Positions 13,142-14,974 of a stretch of DNA of 14,974 nt are shown in pieces. The first letter of the stretch is position 1. The number at the start of each line of letters is the position of its first letter. Source of the stretch: Chrysochromulina parva (taxonomy: Eukaryota; Haptophyta; Prymnesiales; Chrysochromulinaceae); contig PJAB01001371.1 of the NCBI GenBank assembly GCA_002887195.1, forward strand, positions 1 to 14,974, in the 5' to 3' direction. The position numbers were made by a program, and so were the translations under genes. Below the pieces are notes generated by a model. That model made no database searches, had not been told where the DNA came from, and saw only the letters and a program-made list of their open reading frames with translations.

Positions 13142-14116
13142 TTACTCGGCAGGCATCCTGCTGCGGGATGCGTGAGTCTTGCGCAGATGCAGGACGGCAC
13201 TTTTCCAGCGCGTATCCGAGTCTGGTTGGCCCAGGTACTTGCCGCCTACGTCCTCAACTAGGACGGTACAGCCCCGGGCAGCGAGCATCGGCTTCAAAAA
13301 CCTGAGGGGCGTTGCATGCATCTGCGCCCCACCGAGCCGAATCGAGGCCTCCAGATCACAGTGCCCATGAGTCATGATGCCCGATCGCATAGAGTGGCCA
13401 ACTGCTGTGGGGATCTGGATCCAGCCAGACCCACCGGGTGCGAGAACGTCACAGAGCTGCTCGAGATACACCTGCTGCAGCGGAGGCACCATGTGCTGAA
13501 GCACGATCACACTGTGGACAAAGTCGACCTGCCGGCCGCGCATGGCGGCCAGCAAGTCTGGGGTCGAGTGCACGAAATGAAGGCGAGCCGTCGTCTGACC
13601 GCGTCGTCGGCTCCACTCGTCACGGGCGATGGACAGATGGTGCACCGACTGGTCGATGCAAAAGACGTGGCTGACGTTGGGCAGCCGTGCGAACGCCATG
13701 CCCAGCCGCCCGAGCCCGCAACCAAAGTCGAGCACGATGCCCTGCAGCTGAGGGTGAGCCTTGTGTACCTCCGCCACGTGTGCGTCACCACCGTCGTAAA
13801 ACTCGCGCTTTCCCGCCTCTGTAATTTGCCGCTTCCCCTTCCACTTGTTCACCGAGATCACCGACCACCATGGAGCATCGCGGCCAAGGATGTTCCATTC
13901 CAGGGCATGCGAACTGAAAATCTCGGAAAGGTCGTTCAACTCGTACGTATGGCTGCAATATCGGTTGTGAAACCGTCGATACGATAACTGCCCGGGGTCC
14001 AGTAGTGCCGAGCGAAGTTGGCCAGCCTGGGCCACCTCTGGCCATGGAGGGTCTACATACGGCAACGCTGGTGGGAGAGGGCTGTCGAAGGCACCGAAGA
14101 GGGCTCTGAATGACAT
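13142..14116 (-). CDS. Class I SAM-dependent methyltransferase
   Basis: 324 aa. The ATG at 14116 is directly preceded by an in-frame TGA, which fixes the start for this exon. The Rossmann-type SAM site is clear: motif I IVLDFGCGLGRLG (127-139), an acidic motif II at FCIDQS (Asp155), motif III/IV VDFVHSVIVLQHM (197-209), then the APGGSGWIQIP strand (226-236). The N-terminal 100 residues (DPPWPEVAQ, YRRFHNRYCSHTYELNDL) are family-specific and not recognised. No signal peptide or membrane segment is evident, so it is probably soluble. Substrate is unknown; small molecules, sugars or lipids are all possible. The length is typical of stand-alone Methyltransf_11/25-type enzymes. Confidence 0.85.
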   Translation of the reverse strand: MSFRALFGAFDSPLPPALPYVDPPWPEVAQAGQLRSALLDPGQLSYRRFHNRYCSHTYELNDLSEIFSSHALEWNILGRDAPWWSVISVNKWKGKRQITEAGKREFYDGGDAHVAEVHKAHPQLQGIVLDFGCGLGRLGMAFARLPNVSHVFCIDQSVHHLSIARDEWSRRRGQTTARLHFVHSTPDLLAAMRGRQVDFVHSVIVLQHMVPPLQQVYLEQLCDVLAPGGSGWIQIPTAVGHSMRSGIMTHGHCDLEASIRLGGAQMHATPLRFLKPMLAARGCTVLVEDVGGKYLGQPDSDTRWKSAVLHLRKTHASRSRMPAE

Positions 14117-14166
14117 TCAGGGAGCAGGCATCGAGAACACAGATTCTCTCTTCCGAACCGAAACCA

Positions 14167-14366
14167 CCGAAGAACAAGTCAAGTCAAGTCAAGTCAAGTC
14201 AAGTCAAGTCGAATCAAGTCACTATGTACTATCGGCGGGGGCCGATAGATGTAGCGTTAAGTAGCGTGGCCGGGACGGGGGTGGGGGCCGGATCCTTGAA
14301 AATCCTCGCCGGTGTGTTAAAGTGTTAGTCCCCCGTGCCCCGAGCGACGCGACCACTCTCCATCAC
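14167..14366. repeat. Dispersed element, copy 1 (with pentamer expansion and hairpin)
   Basis: Starts with CCGAAGAACAA, then an expanded (AAGTC)n tract, then a 146-bp core (14221-14366) that is repeated at 14661-14788. The core opens with a perfect hairpin, CTATCGGC-GGGG-GCCGATAG (14229-14248), followed by a G-rich run. Relative to copy 2 it has two extra segments, 10 bp and 8 bp, each duplicating adjacent sequence (GTAGCGTTAAGTAGCG and GTGTTAAAGTGTTA). Confidence 0.92.
14176..14220. repeat. (AAGTC)7 microsatellite
   Basis: Seven perfect AAGTC units (14176-14210), then GAATC and one more AAGTC. It sits where copy 2 of the flanking element has only a short non-repetitive segment. Confidence 0.97.
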
Positions 14367-14641
14367 GCGACCCGTGAAGCATTTGGCCACACAGCTCCAC
14401 AATTCGAGCTCCAAAACACATTCTCTCGCCTGTTATCGGTAGTGTATATCCTATAGAGTGGTGTGCGATCCTAATATGAAGAGTCTGGTCGACGTATGAC
14501 GCACACTGCAGTACGGAAACCTATACATTATGCACACAAGACGCCCTGTACGACACACGCGAGTATGCACAGTGCTCCCCTACGCAAGAAGAGTGATGCT
14601 CTCCGATCATCAGCCCGATCGTGACATCTCATGAGGCGACT
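14367..14641. other. Spacer between the two element copies
   Basis: 275 bp without a supportable gene, RNA or strong repeat; moderately AT-rich around 14440-14540. Confidence 0.4.
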
Positions 14642-14788
14642 CCGAAGAACAAAAGCGTGAACTATGTACTATCGGCGGGGGCCGATAGATGTAGCGTGGC
14701 CGGGACGGGGGTGGGGGCCGGATCCTTGAAAATCCTCGCCGGTGTGTTAGTCCCCCGTGCCCCGAGCGACGCGACCACTCTCCATCAC
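14642..14788. repeat. Dispersed element, copy 2
   Basis: Begins with CCGAAGAACAA and the core at 14661-14788, identical to copy 1 apart from the two small insertions in copy 1. It has the same perfect hairpin (14669-14688, 8-bp stem, GGGG loop). No coding potential is evident. The remaining 14789-14974 holds only two TTTTCCGCA motifs (14874-14882 and 14894-14902). Confidence 0.92.
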
Positions 14789-14974
14789 TGCGTGGCAGAC
14801 TGGCAGTGTTTCGTGTCATCGTGTGGTACACTTGTGTGGGTGGCTCGGGTCGGTGCCAACCCCCTGTCAAAACTTTTCCGCACTTGGTAACATTTTTCCG
14901 CAATTTGAGGCCTCGAGAAAAAACTCCGCGTTCGAGCGATTCCATGCGATTTGTGCGCGTTGTTCGCTGGCCGT

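Noticed and set aside
14610..14945. 111-codon minus-strand frame over element copy 2
   Set aside because: It reads through the non-coding repeat; copy 1 differs by 10-bp and 8-bp insertions that break the frame, so there is no sign of coding constraint.
14925..14950. GTTCGAGCGATTCC resembling a tRNA T-arm
   Set aside because: The T-loop spacing is wrong and no acceptor, D or anticodon arms can be placed around it.

Overview
The window looks like nuclear DNA of a GC-rich eukaryotic alga, most likely a haptophyte or another alga with a secondary red plastid. Four things support this: Golgi-type glycosyltransferases with N-terminal signal anchors, spliced genes with GT-AG introns, introns built of short tandem repeats, and one protein whose N-terminus (MMMIALLALAFAP) resembles the ER-signal plus Phe-led plastid transit presequence of such algae. 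No bacterial operon structure, tRNA, rRNA or CRISPR array was seen. The taxonomic call is inference.

Layout. 1-462 (-) is the N-terminal part of a GT92-like glycosyltransferase cut by the window edge. 969-2369 (-) is an exostosin/GT47 glycosyltransferase. A 194-bp divergent promoter separates it from 2564-3985 (+), a second, membrane-anchored exostosin-like protein. 4881-6230 (+) is a NOTUM/pectin-acetylesterase-family hydrolase with hydrophobic segments at both ends. These four neighbours all look like secretory-pathway glycan enzymes. 6580-8649 (-) is an A1 aspartyl protease in three exons with a Ser-Pro-rich tail. 8907-10538 (+) is a charged protein of unknown function with one EF-hand. 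11272-11690 (-) is a decayed RCC1-repeat relic. 11902-12639 (-) encodes a probable plastid membrane protein whose reading frame continues, uninterrupted, for 60 codons after an in-frame TAA. 13142-14116 (-) is a SAM-dependent methyltransferase. The right end holds two copies of a 128-146 bp element carrying a perfect hairpin.

The strongest signals concern intron origin. Both protease introns are arrays of related 10-bp units. The shorter intron is also bounded by a 25-nt copy of the preceding exon end, with one mismatch, which supplies its 3' splice site. Other points worth checking are the in-frame TAA, an apparent Asp-to-Asn change at the catalytic position of the NOTUM-like protein, and a recurrent TACCGGTA palindrome in promoter regions.

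All starts given are ATG codons read directly in the sequence. No homology search was run: family names rest on motifs recognised by eye.
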